A DNA stretch of 64,000 bases from Skermanella stibiiresistens SB22 (GTDB lineage Bacteria; Pseudomonadota; Alphaproteobacteria; Azospirillales; Azospirillaceae): the NCBI RefSeq assembly GCF_000576635.1, contig NZ_AVFL01000022.1, forward strand, positions 62,001-126,000, in the 5' to 3' direction. Numbering within the stretch: the stretch's first letter is position 1; each line of letters starts with the position of its first letter. The translations under genes and the position numbers were made by a program. This document shows positions 9,636 to 20,780 of this stretch, piece by piece. The notes below the pieces were generated by a model, which was not told the DNA's origin, made no database searches, and was given only the letters and a program-made list of their open reading frames with translations.

Positions 9636-10772
9636 TCAGGAACCCGAGCCGCCGGACCCCCCGACGAAGGCCTCGCGCAGCCGGCCCGCGACATAGGCCT
9701 GGGCCTCCTTCGCCTTCTCGATGACCGAGGCGGCGCCGAAGAACTCGTGGGTGACGCCCTCGTAGTTGTTGGCGGCCACCTCGACACCGGCGTTCCGCAG
9801 CCGCTGGGCCAGCAACTGCCCGTCGGAGCGCAGCGGGTCGATCTCGGCCGTCACGATCGTGGTTGGCGGCAGGCCGGCCAGATCGGGCGCGTCCACCACA
9901 TTGATCAGCGGATCGTTGCCGTCACGCGGGTTCCGCAGATACTTATCGAAGAACCAGCCCATCATCGCTTTGTTCAGCGGCTTGGCGTTTGCGTTCTCCC
10001 GATAGGATTCCGTGTTCATGTCGTTGCCGGCGACGGGATAGATCAGGGCTTGGTGGATCGGCGGGCGAAGTCCTTGCTGCCGCGCCATCCGCGACACGCC
10101 GATCGCCATGTTGCCGCCGGCGCTCTCGCCGACCACCGCGATGCGGTCGGGATCGCCGCCAAGCTGACGCGCGTTGGCCTGGGTCCAGCGATAGGCCGCC
10201 AGCGCGTCCTCGTGGGCGGCGGGGAACTTGGCTTCCGGTCCCTTGCGGTACTCGGCCGAGACGACGATCGCGCCGGCTTGGTTGGCCAGGGCGCGCGCCG
10301 AGGCGTCATAGGTATCGAGGTCGGCGATCACCCAGCCGCCGCCATGATAATAGACGATCACCGGCAGGGGCGTGCGCGCGGCGCCGGGCACATAGACGCG
10401 GGCCGGCTGTGATCCGCCAGGGCCGGGAATGGTGATGTTCCGGACGGAGGACACCGCTTCGGGCTTGGCGGTCTTGCCGTCGTCGGTCAGAACCTTCTTG
10501 ACGGCGTCCGTCAAAGTCGGCTGGCGCCGCGCCTCCGGGGCCGACAGCGTCTCGATCGGCTTGGGTCCCAGCGCCTGGAGCGCCAGCAGGACCGATCCCA
10601 TGTCGGCGTCGGCCGCCGCCAGCGTCGGGGTGCCCTGCGCGGTCGCCAGCGGATCGTTCGAGAGGGCGGTGCCGAGGTTCGACACCTGCTGGCAGGCGCC
10701 CAGCGCCAGCACCGCGACGGCGCTCAGGAGGATGGCGTTCAGGGGAGTGCGTTTGGACCGATGCTTCATCAT
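9636..10772 (-). CDS. Lipoprotein alpha/beta hydrolase of the hormone-sensitive-lipase (fold-3) family
   Basis: 378 residues. The N-terminus NAILLSAVAVLALGACQQ carries a lipobox (LGAC), so the protein is probably anchored in the inner or outer membrane. The HSL signature YYHGGGWVI forms the oxyanion hole, the nucleophile is in GESAGGNMA, the acid in EIDPLRSDG and the histidine in GVTHEFFGA. HSL-family enzymes cleave short-chain esters; the natural substrate is unknown. First gene of a probable operon with the secreted hydrolase and the acetyltransferase. Confidence 0.87.
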   Translation of the reverse strand: MMKHRSKRTPLNAILLSAVAVLALGACQQVSNLGTALSNDPLATAQGTPTLAAADADMGSVLLALQALGPKPIETLSAPEARRQPTLTDAVKKVLTDDGKTAKPEAVSSVRNITIPGPGGSQPARVYVPGAARTPLPVIVYYHGGGWVIADLDTYDASARALANQAGAIVVSAEYRKGPEAKFPAAHEDALAAYRWTQANARQLGGDPDRIAVVGESAGGNMAIGVSRMARQQGLRPPIHQALIYPVAGNDMNTESYRENANAKPLNKAMMGWFFDKYLRNPRDGNDPLINVVDAPDLAGLPPTTIVTAEIDPLRSDGQLLAQRLRNAGVEVAANNYEGVTHEFFGAASVIEKAKEAQAYVAGRLREAFVGGSGGSGS

Positions 10773-10926
10773 ATGCCCTTCGATGGGATACCACGACCGT
10801 TGGCGGGTTTGTCAGGCGGCGGGTTTCGGAACTTCCCAACAAGAAGTGGTAGGATTTGGTTCCAGATCATCGATCACATCGGCGTGATCGGAAGTCCGGC
10901 GAAGATCCAGGCTCCCGACATGAAAA

Positions 10927-10952
10927 ACGCGCGGCCATCGGTGGCCGCGCGT
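10927..10952 (-). terminator. Intrinsic terminator of katE
   Basis: Perfect 11-bp stem (ACGCGCGGCCA / TGGCCGCGCGT) with a TCGG loop. Read on the minus strand it is followed by TTTTC and lies 40 bp past the catalase stop codon. Confidence 0.85.
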
Positions 10953-10992
10953 CATTTCACTGTACTTGACGTTTATTGGTTGGGGTGTGTCG

Positions 10993-13113
<2,121 letters not shown>

Positions 13114-13265
13114 GTCTTGTGCCTTCTTCCTGAATTCGGTGTTCGCGCCTTGTCGTGGCGCCGAAAGTGAGGCGGGGGAATCCTCCGTCACGGGAGGCCA
13201 TGGGCATGGGGGCCCACGGGATGGCTTGTGGCGGGGAGACCGGGTTCCGTTGCTCGCCCTGAGGA

Positions 13266-13291
13266 AACCCCTGGCAGCTTAGAATGGTTCC
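13266..13291 (-). promoter_or_regulatory. Candidate EcfG (general stress) promoter of katE
   Basis: On the minus strand GGAAC (13,291-13,287) is followed after 19 bases by TT (13,267-13,266), the alphaproteobacterial EcfG/RpoE2 form GGAAC-N18/19-TT. It points at katE, which is a classical general-stress target in this class. Confidence 0.5.
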
Positions 13292-13373
13292 AGCGCCGAG
13301 ACCGGATTGGGTAACCAGCTTCGGCCACTCTTCCGGCTTGCCGGGGCGGGGCTTGCCGGTATGCTGGCGCGCC

Positions 13374-14597
13374 ATGACGACAGACCCGATCCCCGCCGCG
13401 ACCGATCCCGTCGCGACCCGCCCGGCCCGTTCCCCCTCCCTGGCCCTGCCGGTCGCGGCGCTGGCGGGGGTGCAGGCGCTGGTCTCGTGCAGCCTGTTCG
13501 CCGTGCCGACCATGGCGCCGGTGGTGGCGTTGGATGTCGGCGTCGATCCGGCGACGCTGGTCGGTGTCTACATGGCGGTGATCTTCGGCTTGGGCATCGT
13601 GTCGTCGCCGGTCGGTGGCGATCTGGTGCTTCGGCTCGGCGCGCTGCGGGTGGCCCAGATTTGCCTGCTCGGCTGCGGCGTCGGCCTCGGCTTGGCGGCG
13701 ACCGGCATCTGGTGGATGTTCATCCCGGCGGCCCTGGCGATCGGCTGCGCCTTCGCCCCCGAGACACCCGCCAGTTCGCACCTGCTGATGCGGATCTCGC
13801 CGCCCCACCGGCGCGGTCTGGTCTTCTCGCTGAAGCAGACCGGCAACCAGATCGGCGGGGTCGCCGGCGCCTTGGCCCTTCCCGCGCTGATCCCCCTGAT
13901 CGGCTGGCGCGGTGGCTTGCTGGTCGTCGGCTGCCTGTGCGTCGTGGCGGCGATCCTGCTTGGCTCCCTGCGCGCCGTGTGGGAAACGCCGGTCGAGCGG
14001 CAGACCGGCACGATCCTCGTCCGCTATCGGCGGTCGATGGCGCTGGTCCGCGCCGACGCCCGGCTGCGGGCGCTGGCCCTGGCGTCCGGCGGCTATACCG
14101 TGATGCAGATCAGCCTGAACGCGTTCCTGGTCAGTTACTGCGTCGTGGAACTGGGCATGGGCTTGGCGATGGCGGGGGCGACGCTGGCGGTGGCCCAGAT
14201 CGGCGGCCTGATCGGGCGCGTGTTCTGGGGGGCGGTGGGCGACCGTATCACCCATAAGCGGCGCGTGCTGGGACTGCTGGGATTCGCCATGGCCGTGGCG
14301 GCGGTGCTGACGGTCGGGGTCACCTGGACCTTCTGGCCCTTGACGGTCCTGAGCTTCCTGTTCGGTCTCACCGCCAGCGGCTGGAACGGGCTGTTCCTGG
14401 CGGAGGTCGCGCGGTTGGCCCCGGAGGGGCGGGTTGGCGAGGCGACGGGCGGCGTGCTGATCGCGACCTTCGTCGGCTTGGTCGCCGGACCGCCGGTGTT
14501 CGGCCTGCTGGTCCAACTGTCGGGAAGCTACGCTCCCGGCTTCATGGTGGCCGCGGCTTTTTGTGTCGCGGGCGGTGTGTTGTTGATGCGGCGCTGA
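13374..14597 (+). CDS. Major facilitator superfamily transporter
   Basis: 407 residues with about 12 hydrophobic segments (e.g. LALPVAALAGVQALVSCSLF, VGVYMAVIFGLGIVSSPVGG, VLGLLGFAMAVAAVLTVGV). The cytoplasmic loop between segments 2 and 3 (about residues 80-90, GGDLVLRLGALRVAQ) is the degenerate MFS motif A, and GDRITHKRRVLG is its second-half counterpart. Substrate cannot be told from sequence. The ATG at 13,374 is preferred over 13,284 because the longer version adds a non-conserved, non-hydrophobic leader. Transcribed divergently from katE. Confidence 0.85.
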   Translation: MTTDPIPAATDPVATRPARSPSLALPVAALAGVQALVSCSLFAVPTMAPVVALDVGVDPATLVGVYMAVIFGLGIVSSPVGGDLVLRLGALRVAQICLLGCGVGLGLAATGIWWMFIPAALAIGCAFAPETPASSHLLMRISPPHRRGLVFSLKQTGNQIGGVAGALALPALIPLIGWRGGLLVVGCLCVVAAILLGSLRAVWETPVERQTGTILVRYRRSMALVRADARLRALALASGGYTVMQISLNAFLVSYCVVELGMGLAMAGATLAVAQIGGLIGRVFWGAVGDRITHKRRVLGLLGFAMAVAAVLTVGVTWTFWPLTVLSFLFGLTASGWNGLFLAEVARLAPEGRVGEATGGVLIATFVGLVAGPPVFGLLVQLSGSYAPGFMVAAAFCVAGGVLLMRR

Positions 14598-14687
14598 CAC
14601 AAAGTATTAATCCTCCCCGAAGTATTATCGGGACGCGGTGTCGTCGCCGTCGTGGCTTCCGTTGCGTGGCTGGAGGAGGAGAGCGTC

Positions 14688-15731
14688 TTGAGCTTCAAGT
14701 TTATCGCTGTCGCCTACGGCATGCTGGGCGCCACGGCGGCGACCGGATTCTACATGCAAGGTGGTGGTGGTGGTGGCATGGGTGCCGGTGGTGCCGGCCA
14801 TTCCGCCTCTCCGCCCAAGGTCGAGCGGGTCGCCAAGCTTGAGCTTCCGCCCAAGCTTGAACCCGCGGCACCGGCCGCCCTGCCCACGCCGGCACCCGTC
14901 GCGGCCCCCGCGCCGGAGATGAGGCCGGTGCCGGACGCGCCCGTGACCGTCACCGCCTCGGTGATGCCGCTGACCGCTCCACCGACGCCACCACCCCCAC
15001 CGCCCGAGGTGATTCGGGAAGAGGCTCCGGTTCCGGTTACTATGGCGGCTGACCCGGTTCCGGCTCCTACTCCTGTCGCGAATACCGGTTTCGCGCGGGG
15101 TTATGTGCAAATCACCGACGCCATGACCGTCAATCCCTGGACCGGCGCTTGGTTGACCAGCGACGATCGTTCAATGGGCTATCTCACTGGTCCGGCCACG
15201 GTGCCGTCGACACCGGTTCCGGCTCCCGTCATGGTCGCCGAGGCTGAAAAGGCGCCAGTCGAACCGCCACCAGTGGAACCGCCGTCGGCCAAGGAGGAGG
15301 CGCCTGTCGTGGTCGCCCAAGCTTCGGCCGCGCCGGAATCCGCCGTGCCGCCTGTCGCGGTGCCGGTGACCGTCTCCAGGGTGGCGCCCGCCAAGTCGGA
15401 AACGGCACCAGCGACGGTGCCGGTCGCCCGTGCCTCCGTGATCGACCAGACGGCCCACGCCGGCCACAAGGCGGCGTCCGGTCCTTACATGGCGCACTTG
15501 GCGTCCTACCGGGACGAGCCGCATGCCTTGGCCGGGTGGAAGACCATTCAAAAAGCCCATCGCGATCTTCTGATCAACCGCTCTCCGGTGACGGTCACGG
15601 CGGAAATCCCGGGGCAGGGGACGTTCGTGCGTCTGATGACCGACGGCTTCACCCAATTGGCGGAAGTCTCCGAATTCTGCGGCGGTCTCAAGGCGGCGGG
15701 TCTGTACTGCACTCCCATGAAGGGCAAATAG
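14688..15731 (+). CDS. Proline-rich SPOR-domain protein
   Basis: 347 residues. The TTG at 14,688 is chosen because a near-perfect GGAGGAGG site ends 7 bp before it; the upstream GTG at 14,652 lacks one. The N-terminus (FKFIAVAYGMLGATAATGFY) is a signal anchor, followed by a glycine-rich patch and a long Pro/Ala/Val-rich linker (about residues 40-260). The C-terminal 80 residues (YMAHLASYRDEPHALAGW to the end) look like a SPOR domain, which binds denuded peptidoglycan at division sites. A role in the periplasmic envelope is inferred. The lipoprotein gene downstream begins 15 bp later. Confidence 0.7.
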   Translation: MSFKFIAVAYGMLGATAATGFYMQGGGGGGMGAGGAGHSASPPKVERVAKLELPPKLEPAAPAALPTPAPVAAPAPEMRPVPDAPVTVTASVMPLTAPPTPPPPPPEVIREEAPVPVTMAADPVPAPTPVANTGFARGYVQITDAMTVNPWTGAWLTSDDRSMGYLTGPATVPSTPVPAPVMVAEAEKAPVEPPPVEPPSAKEEAPVVVAQASAAPESAVPPVAVPVTVSRVAPAKSETAPATVPVARASVIDQTAHAGHKAASGPYMAHLASYRDEPHALAGWKTIQKAHRDLLINRSPVTVTAEIPGQGTFVRLMTDGFTQLAEVSEFCGGLKAAGLYCTPMKGK

Positions 15732-15746
15732 GTCCAGGATCAGGTC

Positions 15747-16229
15747 ATGAGCGGCATGTTTTCTCGCTTCATCATACTTCTACCGCTGGCCGCCCTGATG
15801 GCTGGCTGCGCTTCGGCCCCATCGAATTCCCCCCTGGCACAGCAGGTCGGCGCCTCGGTCGCGTGTGTCGACCAGATCGAAAGCCAACCCGCCTTCGCCC
15901 CGCTCCGCGCCAAGAGCGCGCCGCTGGGCGAGATGACATCCACGCAGTTGGGCGACACCACCAAGCCGACGGTGGAGGAGCAGGCGTTGGCGCGGGACTA
16001 TCTCGGCGCCGTGTCGGCGTGCATCCCGCGCACCGACGCCATGCTCAACCCGCGAGACCAGGCGGCGGGCCGGGCGATTTTGACGACGTGGCACGAGCAG
16101 GAACAGCTCTATACCGCCCTGGCGTCCGGCCGGCTGACCTGGGGTCAGTTCAACCGCATGACCGAGGCGCTGGGCCGGCGGATGGACCGCCAGCTGCGCA
16201 CCGCCATGGTGGCGTCCTCCGCTCCTTGA
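15747..16229 (+). CDS. Putative lipoprotein of unknown function
   Basis: 160 residues with a lipoprotein signal (FIILLPLAALMAGCASAP, lipobox MAGC). The mature part is mostly helical and contains a second cysteine (VACVDQIES) and a third (VSACIPRTD), which may form a disulfide. I do not recognise the family. It lies 15 bp after the SPOR protein gene on the same strand, so a joint envelope function is possible. The GC and codon use match the neighbours. Confidence 0.75.
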   Translation: MSGMFSRFIILLPLAALMAGCASAPSNSPLAQQVGASVACVDQIESQPAFAPLRAKSAPLGEMTSTQLGDTTKPTVEEQALARDYLGAVSACIPRTDAMLNPRDQAAGRAILTTWHEQEQLYTALASGRLTWGQFNRMTEALGRRMDRQLRTAMVASSAP

Positions 16230-16244
16230 AGCTTGAGGGCCGGT

Positions 16245-16409
16245 TCAGCCGCCGCCGATGCCCTCGATGATCTTGCCTGTCCCGGAGCAGTTTTGGCAGG
16301 TGCCGCCGTTCAGCTTTCCGGTGCCCGAGCAGTCGGGGCAGATATCCTCGCCGGTGCCGGGAGTGCCGGCTGGGGCGTCGTCGCCGGGGGCCATTGGATC
16401 CGTCGCCAT
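16245..16409 (-). CDS. 54-residue mini zinc-finger protein with DnaJ-type CxxCxGxG repeats
   Basis: Small protein with two copies of the DnaJ central-domain motif: CPDCSGTGKLNGGTCQNCSG, four cysteines that could bind one zinc ion. The rest is short and Pro/Asp-rich. The ATG at 16,409 is picked for its AGGAGAAG ribosome-binding site; a longer frame to 16,469 lacks one. No J domain is attached. Possible roles include protein binding or acting as a small metalloprotein; function unknown. Confidence 0.75.
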   Translation of the reverse strand: MATDPMAPGDDAPAGTPGTGEDICPDCSGTGKLNGGTCQNCSGTGKIIEGIGGG

Positions 16410-16491
16410 GTTCGCTTCTCCTGTCAGTGACGACTGCCATAACAGGCGGGGTCGGCGATTCGTCGCCACGGTCCCAGATCATTGGCCCAGA

Positions 16492-18123
16492 TCATTCGTC
16501 CGAGGGAGGCACCCGCACGTCGCGGGCGTAGCTGAGCGGCACGCCCATGCGCTCCGTCCGGGCGATCACCGGGCCTTCCGTCTCGCTGTCGCAGGGCGCT
16601 CGAAGCTGGGTGATATAGAAGTCCGGGGTGATGCCATCGTCGTCGGCGTCGACCGCCTTCCAAGCCGGCGGCAGGTAATAGGCCGCCGAGAAGGTCGGGC
16701 CGCAGATCGCCACGGTGTGTGGTTCCCACAGGGCCGACGGGCCTTCGGAGGCGGTGATCTTGGCGACCATGGCGGTGGTCGTTTCGGCCAGCGAGTTGCT
16801 CCAGAAATCCATGTCGAAGCGGTCGGCCGCACCCGGCACGCCACCGACAAAGGCGTTGAAGTAGATGTACTCGTCGGGATGCAGCGCCACCATGACGCCC
16901 AGGTGATAGACCAGGAACCCGGCGACCGCCGACCACACGGCGATCCGTTGGGCGCGCGCCGGGATCAGCAGGCGGTCGAAGCGGTCCAACACCAGCCCGG
17001 CGATCACCGCCAGCAGGGGGATCAGGAACAGCACGTGCCGGATGTTGTCGTACAGCACGGCGTGCGAGGCGACGATGTAGGTTGGCGGAAACAGCAGCGC
17101 GAAGCCGAAGACCAGCCAGGGCAGGCGGGCGCGGCCGAGCCGCCAGACCCCCAGGACCGCGCCGATCACGACCAGCGGCACCATCGGTTCCGGCAGTTTG
17201 ACCGAGAGGAAGCCGGGGATGTAGTACCAGGGCAGGGTGGTCGTGCCGACCCATGTGCCGAAGAAGGCGAAGTCGAACTCCATCGGGAAGTGGGAGAACT
17301 CGGCCAGCGCCTCCAGGGGGTTGGTGATCGGGTTCTGTTGCGCCCATGGCCACCAGACCAGCATGACGGTCACCGCCACCGGCACCACCGGCCAGACCGA
17401 CCGGACGACGTGGCGCGCCGTCCTCGGCAGGCGGAGACGGTGCGCCGGGACGGCGGCCTCCAGCGCCAGGAACGCCGCCAGCACGAAGGCGAGGTTGATG
17501 AAGAGGATGACGCCGCCAACCCGCGTTCCCAACGCCAAGCCGATCGCGACGCCCAGCTTGACCACCAGGGCCAGCGGCGGGGTCGGCAGTCGGTGGGCCA
17601 GCCGGACCATGAAGTAGGTCGCCCAGGTCATCGCCGCCGCGAAGGGGATGTCCTTGGGGTTGTTGAACATCTGGCCGTACCAGTCGGGCACCAGCGCCAG
17701 CGACGCCGCCGCGAACAGGCCGGCGCGCGGTCCGCCCAGCACCCGCGCCAGTTTCCAGCAGCCGGCGATGCCGATGACGCCAACCCAGCCGTTCAGCAGG
17801 TGGCGAGTCTCGTAGACGCCGAACGGCGAGACCTTGTTGGCCAGCGAGGCCAGCGTGTCGAACAAGCCGCCGTACAAGTATAGATTGGAATAGGTCAGGG
17901 CGCCGTCGTCGGCGCCGCGGGTGGCGTACCACTGGACGATTAGGTCGCCGTAGGTGTTCTGCACGTCCTCGTCGAAGGTGACGCCGTAGTGCCGAAAGGT
18001 CAGGAAGACCGTCGCCGCCAACCCGGTGAAAAGCAGCCAGGCGAGACGGTCCCAGAGGGCCGGGATCGCGAGGGTTGCCGACGGTGCGCCGACAAGGGCG
18101 GTGCGGGATTCAAGGGTCGCCAT
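16492..18123 (-). CDS. Polytopic membrane glycosyltransferase (GT39/ArnT-like)
   Basis: 543 residues with about 10-12 membrane segments and a first periplasmic loop carrying the acidic pair HYGVTFDEDVQNTYG, the position of the catalytic aspartate in GT39/GT83-type, polyprenyl-phosphate-sugar-using enzymes. A further conserved-looking NNPKDIPFAAAM and LYDNIRHVLFLIPLL are in membrane regions. The C-terminal soluble tail (about 90 residues) is periplasmic or lumenal. The acceptor could be lipid A, protein or a polysaccharide; sequence does not say. Single gene on the minus strand. Confidence 0.75.
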   Translation of the reverse strand: MATLESRTALVGAPSATLAIPALWDRLAWLLFTGLAATVFLTFRHYGVTFDEDVQNTYGDLIVQWYATRGADDGALTYSNLYLYGGLFDTLASLANKVSPFGVYETRHLLNGWVGVIGIAGCWKLARVLGGPRAGLFAAASLALVPDWYGQMFNNPKDIPFAAAMTWATYFMVRLAHRLPTPPLALVVKLGVAIGLALGTRVGGVILFINLAFVLAAFLALEAAVPAHRLRLPRTARHVVRSVWPVVPVAVTVMLVWWPWAQQNPITNPLEALAEFSHFPMEFDFAFFGTWVGTTTLPWYYIPGFLSVKLPEPMVPLVVIGAVLGVWRLGRARLPWLVFGFALLFPPTYIVASHAVLYDNIRHVLFLIPLLAVIAGLVLDRFDRLLIPARAQRIAVWSAVAGFLVYHLGVMVALHPDEYIYFNAFVGGVPGAADRFDMDFWSNSLAETTTAMVAKITASEGPSALWEPHTVAICGPTFSAAYYLPPAWKAVDADDDGITPDFYITQLRAPCDSETEGPVIARTERMGVPLSYARDVRVPPSDE

Positions 18124-18244
18124 GGATTGCCATGATCCGCGCGTGAGTCACTTGGTCGAAACCGACTGGAGCGTGGGTCGCCCGCGACGGCTTTTACATC
18201 ATGTTCCAGGAGCGGGAACGTGAAATCCCGTTAATCTTCCCGTT

Positions 18245-19384
18245 TCAATTGGTCGCGGCGACGATCTCCGCCGAGGGCACGATGCCGTAGATGTCGGGAA
18301 GCACCACGACGCGGTCGTTCCGCAGCACCGCCGGCCAATAGACGAACCGGGTCGGCATCGGCTGCGCCAGCTTGATCCACCGCGTCTCGCCCGAGTCCAC
18401 CCAGTTGGATATCCGTTCCGGGGTGAAGCCCGCCGTACCCAGCAGCGCCTCGGCCAGCGCCTTGGGGTCGGCGAGCCGGACGCAGCCGGAGCTGACGGCG
18501 CGGCGGTCGCGGTTGAAGACGCGGCGGTCGTTGGTGCCGTGCAGGTAGATGTCGTCGCCGTTGGTCAGGTTGAAGCGGTACCTGCCCAGCGCGTTGTGGT
18601 CGCCGGGGGACTGCGTGATCCTGACGCGCCACGGCGACACCCCCGTCCAATCGACGATGGCGGGATCGACCACTTGGCCGTCGAGCCAGACGGTGGCGTG
18701 GTCGATGCCGGGCTGGCCGGTACGCCGCAGGTTCGGCAGCTTGTCCTGCTTCATGACGGTCGGCGGCACCGTCCAGGTCGGGTTGACGATGACGTGGGTG
18801 ATCGTGTCCGTCAGCAGCGGCGTCGGCCGCGCCGAGCTGCCGACCGCGGTGTCCATGGTCATCACCGTCTCGCCGTTCCGGACCAGATACAGCTCCTGCG
18901 CCGGCAGGTTGACCAGGACCAGCGTGCTAGGCGCGTTGGTTGCGAACTCCGTCATGCGCGACAGAGTCTCGCGGATCGAGGCGATCTCCTTGGCCGGGGT
19001 CAGGTTGAGCGCCGCCAACGTGGCGCCGCCGACCTTGCCGTCGGGGTTGAGGTCGCGCTCCGTCTGGAAGGTCTGGACCGCGGCCAGGACCAGATCGTCG
19101 AGGACGTCGCGCTCCGATCCGGGCTCCAGATAGCCAAGCTCGATCAGGCGGCGCGTCAGGTCGATCACCCGAGGATCCGCCATGCCCGGCTTCAGCACCG
19201 GCCCGCGCGGGATCGCAGTCACCGGCATGGCCTCGGCAGGGCTCGACTCGAGCGTCACCAGCCGGGTTTCCAGCGCCGCCGCCCAGCGCGCCAGTTCCTG
19301 GTCGAAGCCGCCGGCGCTGGCGGGCGTGGCGAGGAGGAGCATCGCCAGGAGCGCTGCCAGGAACGGAAAACGGCGGGGGATCAT
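18245..19384 (-). CDS. L,D-transpeptidase with peptidoglycan-binding domain
   Basis: 379 residues with a signal peptide (RRFPFLAALLAMLLLATPASA). A PG_binding_1-like helical domain (residues about 60-120, LTRRLIELGYLEPGS) precedes a YkuD catalytic domain. The active site reads HGTNDRRVFNRDRRAVSSGC followed by VRLADP, i.e. the H-x(14-17)-S-x-G-C-R pattern with cysteine nucleophile. These enzymes form 3-3 crosslinks or attach proteins to peptidoglycan in the periplasm. Layout resembles the YcbB/LdtD group, though shorter. The ATG at 19,384 is preferred because it begins the signal peptide directly. Confidence 0.9.
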   Translation of the reverse strand: MIPRRFPFLAALLAMLLLATPASAGGFDQELARWAAALETRLVTLESSPAEAMPVTAIPRGPVLKPGMADPRVIDLTRRLIELGYLEPGSERDVLDDLVLAAVQTFQTERDLNPDGKVGGATLAALNLTPAKEIASIRETLSRMTEFATNAPSTLVLVNLPAQELYLVRNGETVMTMDTAVGSSARPTPLLTDTITHVIVNPTWTVPPTVMKQDKLPNLRRTGQPGIDHATVWLDGQVVDPAIVDWTGVSPWRVRITQSPGDHNALGRYRFNLTNGDDIYLHGTNDRRVFNRDRRAVSSGCVRLADPKALAEALLGTAGFTPERISNWVDSGETRWIKLAQPMPTRFVYWPAVLRNDRVVVLPDIYGIVPSAEIVAATN

Positions 19385-19596
19385 GCGGTCCACTCGGAAC
19401 TGGGGGCTCGAAACATGCGGGTGACAAAGTGTAGCGCACCATGGCAGGTCGGCCATGGCAATGGCGTGACGGATGTCACTTCCTTCGGGGCGCTCGTTCG
19501 AGGGGCGGTTTTCCTCCTCCTTTGGAGATCACATCCGGGTTGTGTCGTGGCGCTTTATGCTGCAATACGTGCCGCGCGCGTCCTGTGAGGTCCCCC

Positions 19597-20472
19597 ATGA
19601 AGCTTACCCACGTCCTTTCCGTCGATCAGTTCGACAAGGCGCTGATCGAAGAGCTGTTCTATCACGCCAACTGGATCAGCAAGGCGAAGGGGCACAGCAT
19701 CAGCCACCTGCGCGGCAAGCTGCTGGCGAACCTGTTCTATGAGGCGTCGACCCGCACGTCGTCCAGCTTCTTCGCCGCCATGAGCCGGCTTGGCGGGCGG
19801 GTGTTGCCGATCAACGACGTGACGTTCTCCAGCGTGTCCAAGGGCGAGATCCTGGAGGACACGATCCGGACGCTGGCCTGCTACACCGACATCATCGTGC
19901 TGCGCCATCCCGAGAAGGGAGCCGCCGCCAGGGCCGCCGCCGTGTCGCCGGTGCCGATCGTCAACGCCGGCGACGGCGTCGGCGAGCACCCGACCCAGGC
20001 GCTGCTCGACCTGTTCACCATCCTGGCCGAGCAGGGCCGGATCGACGGGCTGAGCGTCACCATGATGGGCGACCTGAAGCATGGCCGCACGGTGCATAGC
20101 CTGTCGCGCCTGCTGGGCATGTACGACGTGACCATCAACTATGTCTCCCCGCCCGAGTTGCGCATGCCGTCCGATCTGGTCCGTCCCAGCGACCGCGAGA
20201 TCGTGGAACTGGACGAGGTGCTGGCCGGCACCGATGTGCTGTACGTGACCCGCGTCCAGAAGGAGCGGTTCGAGTCGACCGGCGACTATCACTACGCCCT
20301 GACCGAGGACCACATGGCGCGGGCCAAACCGACCATGTCGGTGATGCACCCGCTGCCGCGCGTCAACGAGATCCCGCTGTCGCTGGACGCCGATCCGCGC
20401 GCCGCCTATTTCCGCCAGATGCAGAACGGTTTGTATGTCCGCATGGCGCTGCTGATGTACCTGCTGGGCTAG
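19597..20472 (+). CDS. pyrB: Aspartate carbamoyltransferase, catalytic subunit
   Basis: 291 residues. Catalyses carbamoyl phosphate + aspartate to N-carbamoyl-aspartate, the first committed step of pyrimidine synthesis. Carbamoyl-phosphate loop STRT is in FYEASTRTSSSFFAAMSR, the lysine loop in SSVSKGEILEDT, and HPTQALLDLFTI, MMGDLKHGRTVHSL and HPLPRV complete the set. It is somewhat shorter than E. coli PyrB at the N-terminus, but the next upstream in-frame start has no plausible protein. It stands alone, without pyrC or pyrI. Its stop codon overlaps the convergent gene's stop at a CTAG. Confidence 0.93.
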   Translation: MKLTHVLSVDQFDKALIEELFYHANWISKAKGHSISHLRGKLLANLFYEASTRTSSSFFAAMSRLGGRVLPINDVTFSSVSKGEILEDTIRTLACYTDIIVLRHPEKGAAARAAAVSPVPIVNAGDGVGEHPTQALLDLFTILAEQGRIDGLSVTMMGDLKHGRTVHSLSRLLGMYDVTINYVSPPELRMPSDLVRPSDREIVELDEVLAGTDVLYVTRVQKERFESTGDYHYALTEDHMARAKPTMSVMHPLPRVNEIPLSLDADPRAAYFRQMQNGLYVRMALLMYLLG

Positions 20473-20765
20473 CGGGCGTCTGGTTTCGAAGGGCGTTCGC
20501 GGCGGCGGATGTGGCGGTCGAACAGCTTGAACCAGTGCGGCTTCCGCCGGCGCAGCCGGACGAACAAGCGCCGTGCGTCTGCCGAGTTGCGCAGCAGCAT
20601 GACGACGCCGACCAGGGCCACCGGCAAGCCGAAGGGGCCGGGTAGGGGCGCTATCACGACGCCGGCCGCGATGATCGTCCAGCCCATGCCGATCAGCGCA
20701 AGTTGGCGCATGCGGGCAACGGACATCGCGGCCGCTTTCGGGGCCGTGTTGGGTCGCTTGGTCAT
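20469..20765 (-). CDS. Small two-helix membrane protein (PGPGW-like)
   Basis: 98 residues: two hydrophobic stretches (about residues 23-40 LALIGMGWTIIAAGVVIAPL and 44-59 FGLPVALVGVVMLL) joined by a PGP turn, then a very basic C-terminal tail rich in arginine. The PLPGPFG turn resembles the PGPGW family of unknown function. ATG at 20,765 chosen over an in-frame GTG one codon earlier. Convergent with pyrB, with overlapping stop codons. Confidence 0.65.
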   Translation of the reverse strand: MTKRPNTAPKAAAMSVARMRQLALIGMGWTIIAAGVVIAPLPGPFGLPVALVGVVMLLRNSADARRLFVRLRRRKPHWFKLFDRHIRRRERPSKPDAR

Positions 20766-20780
20766 CACGGGTCCGCTTTG

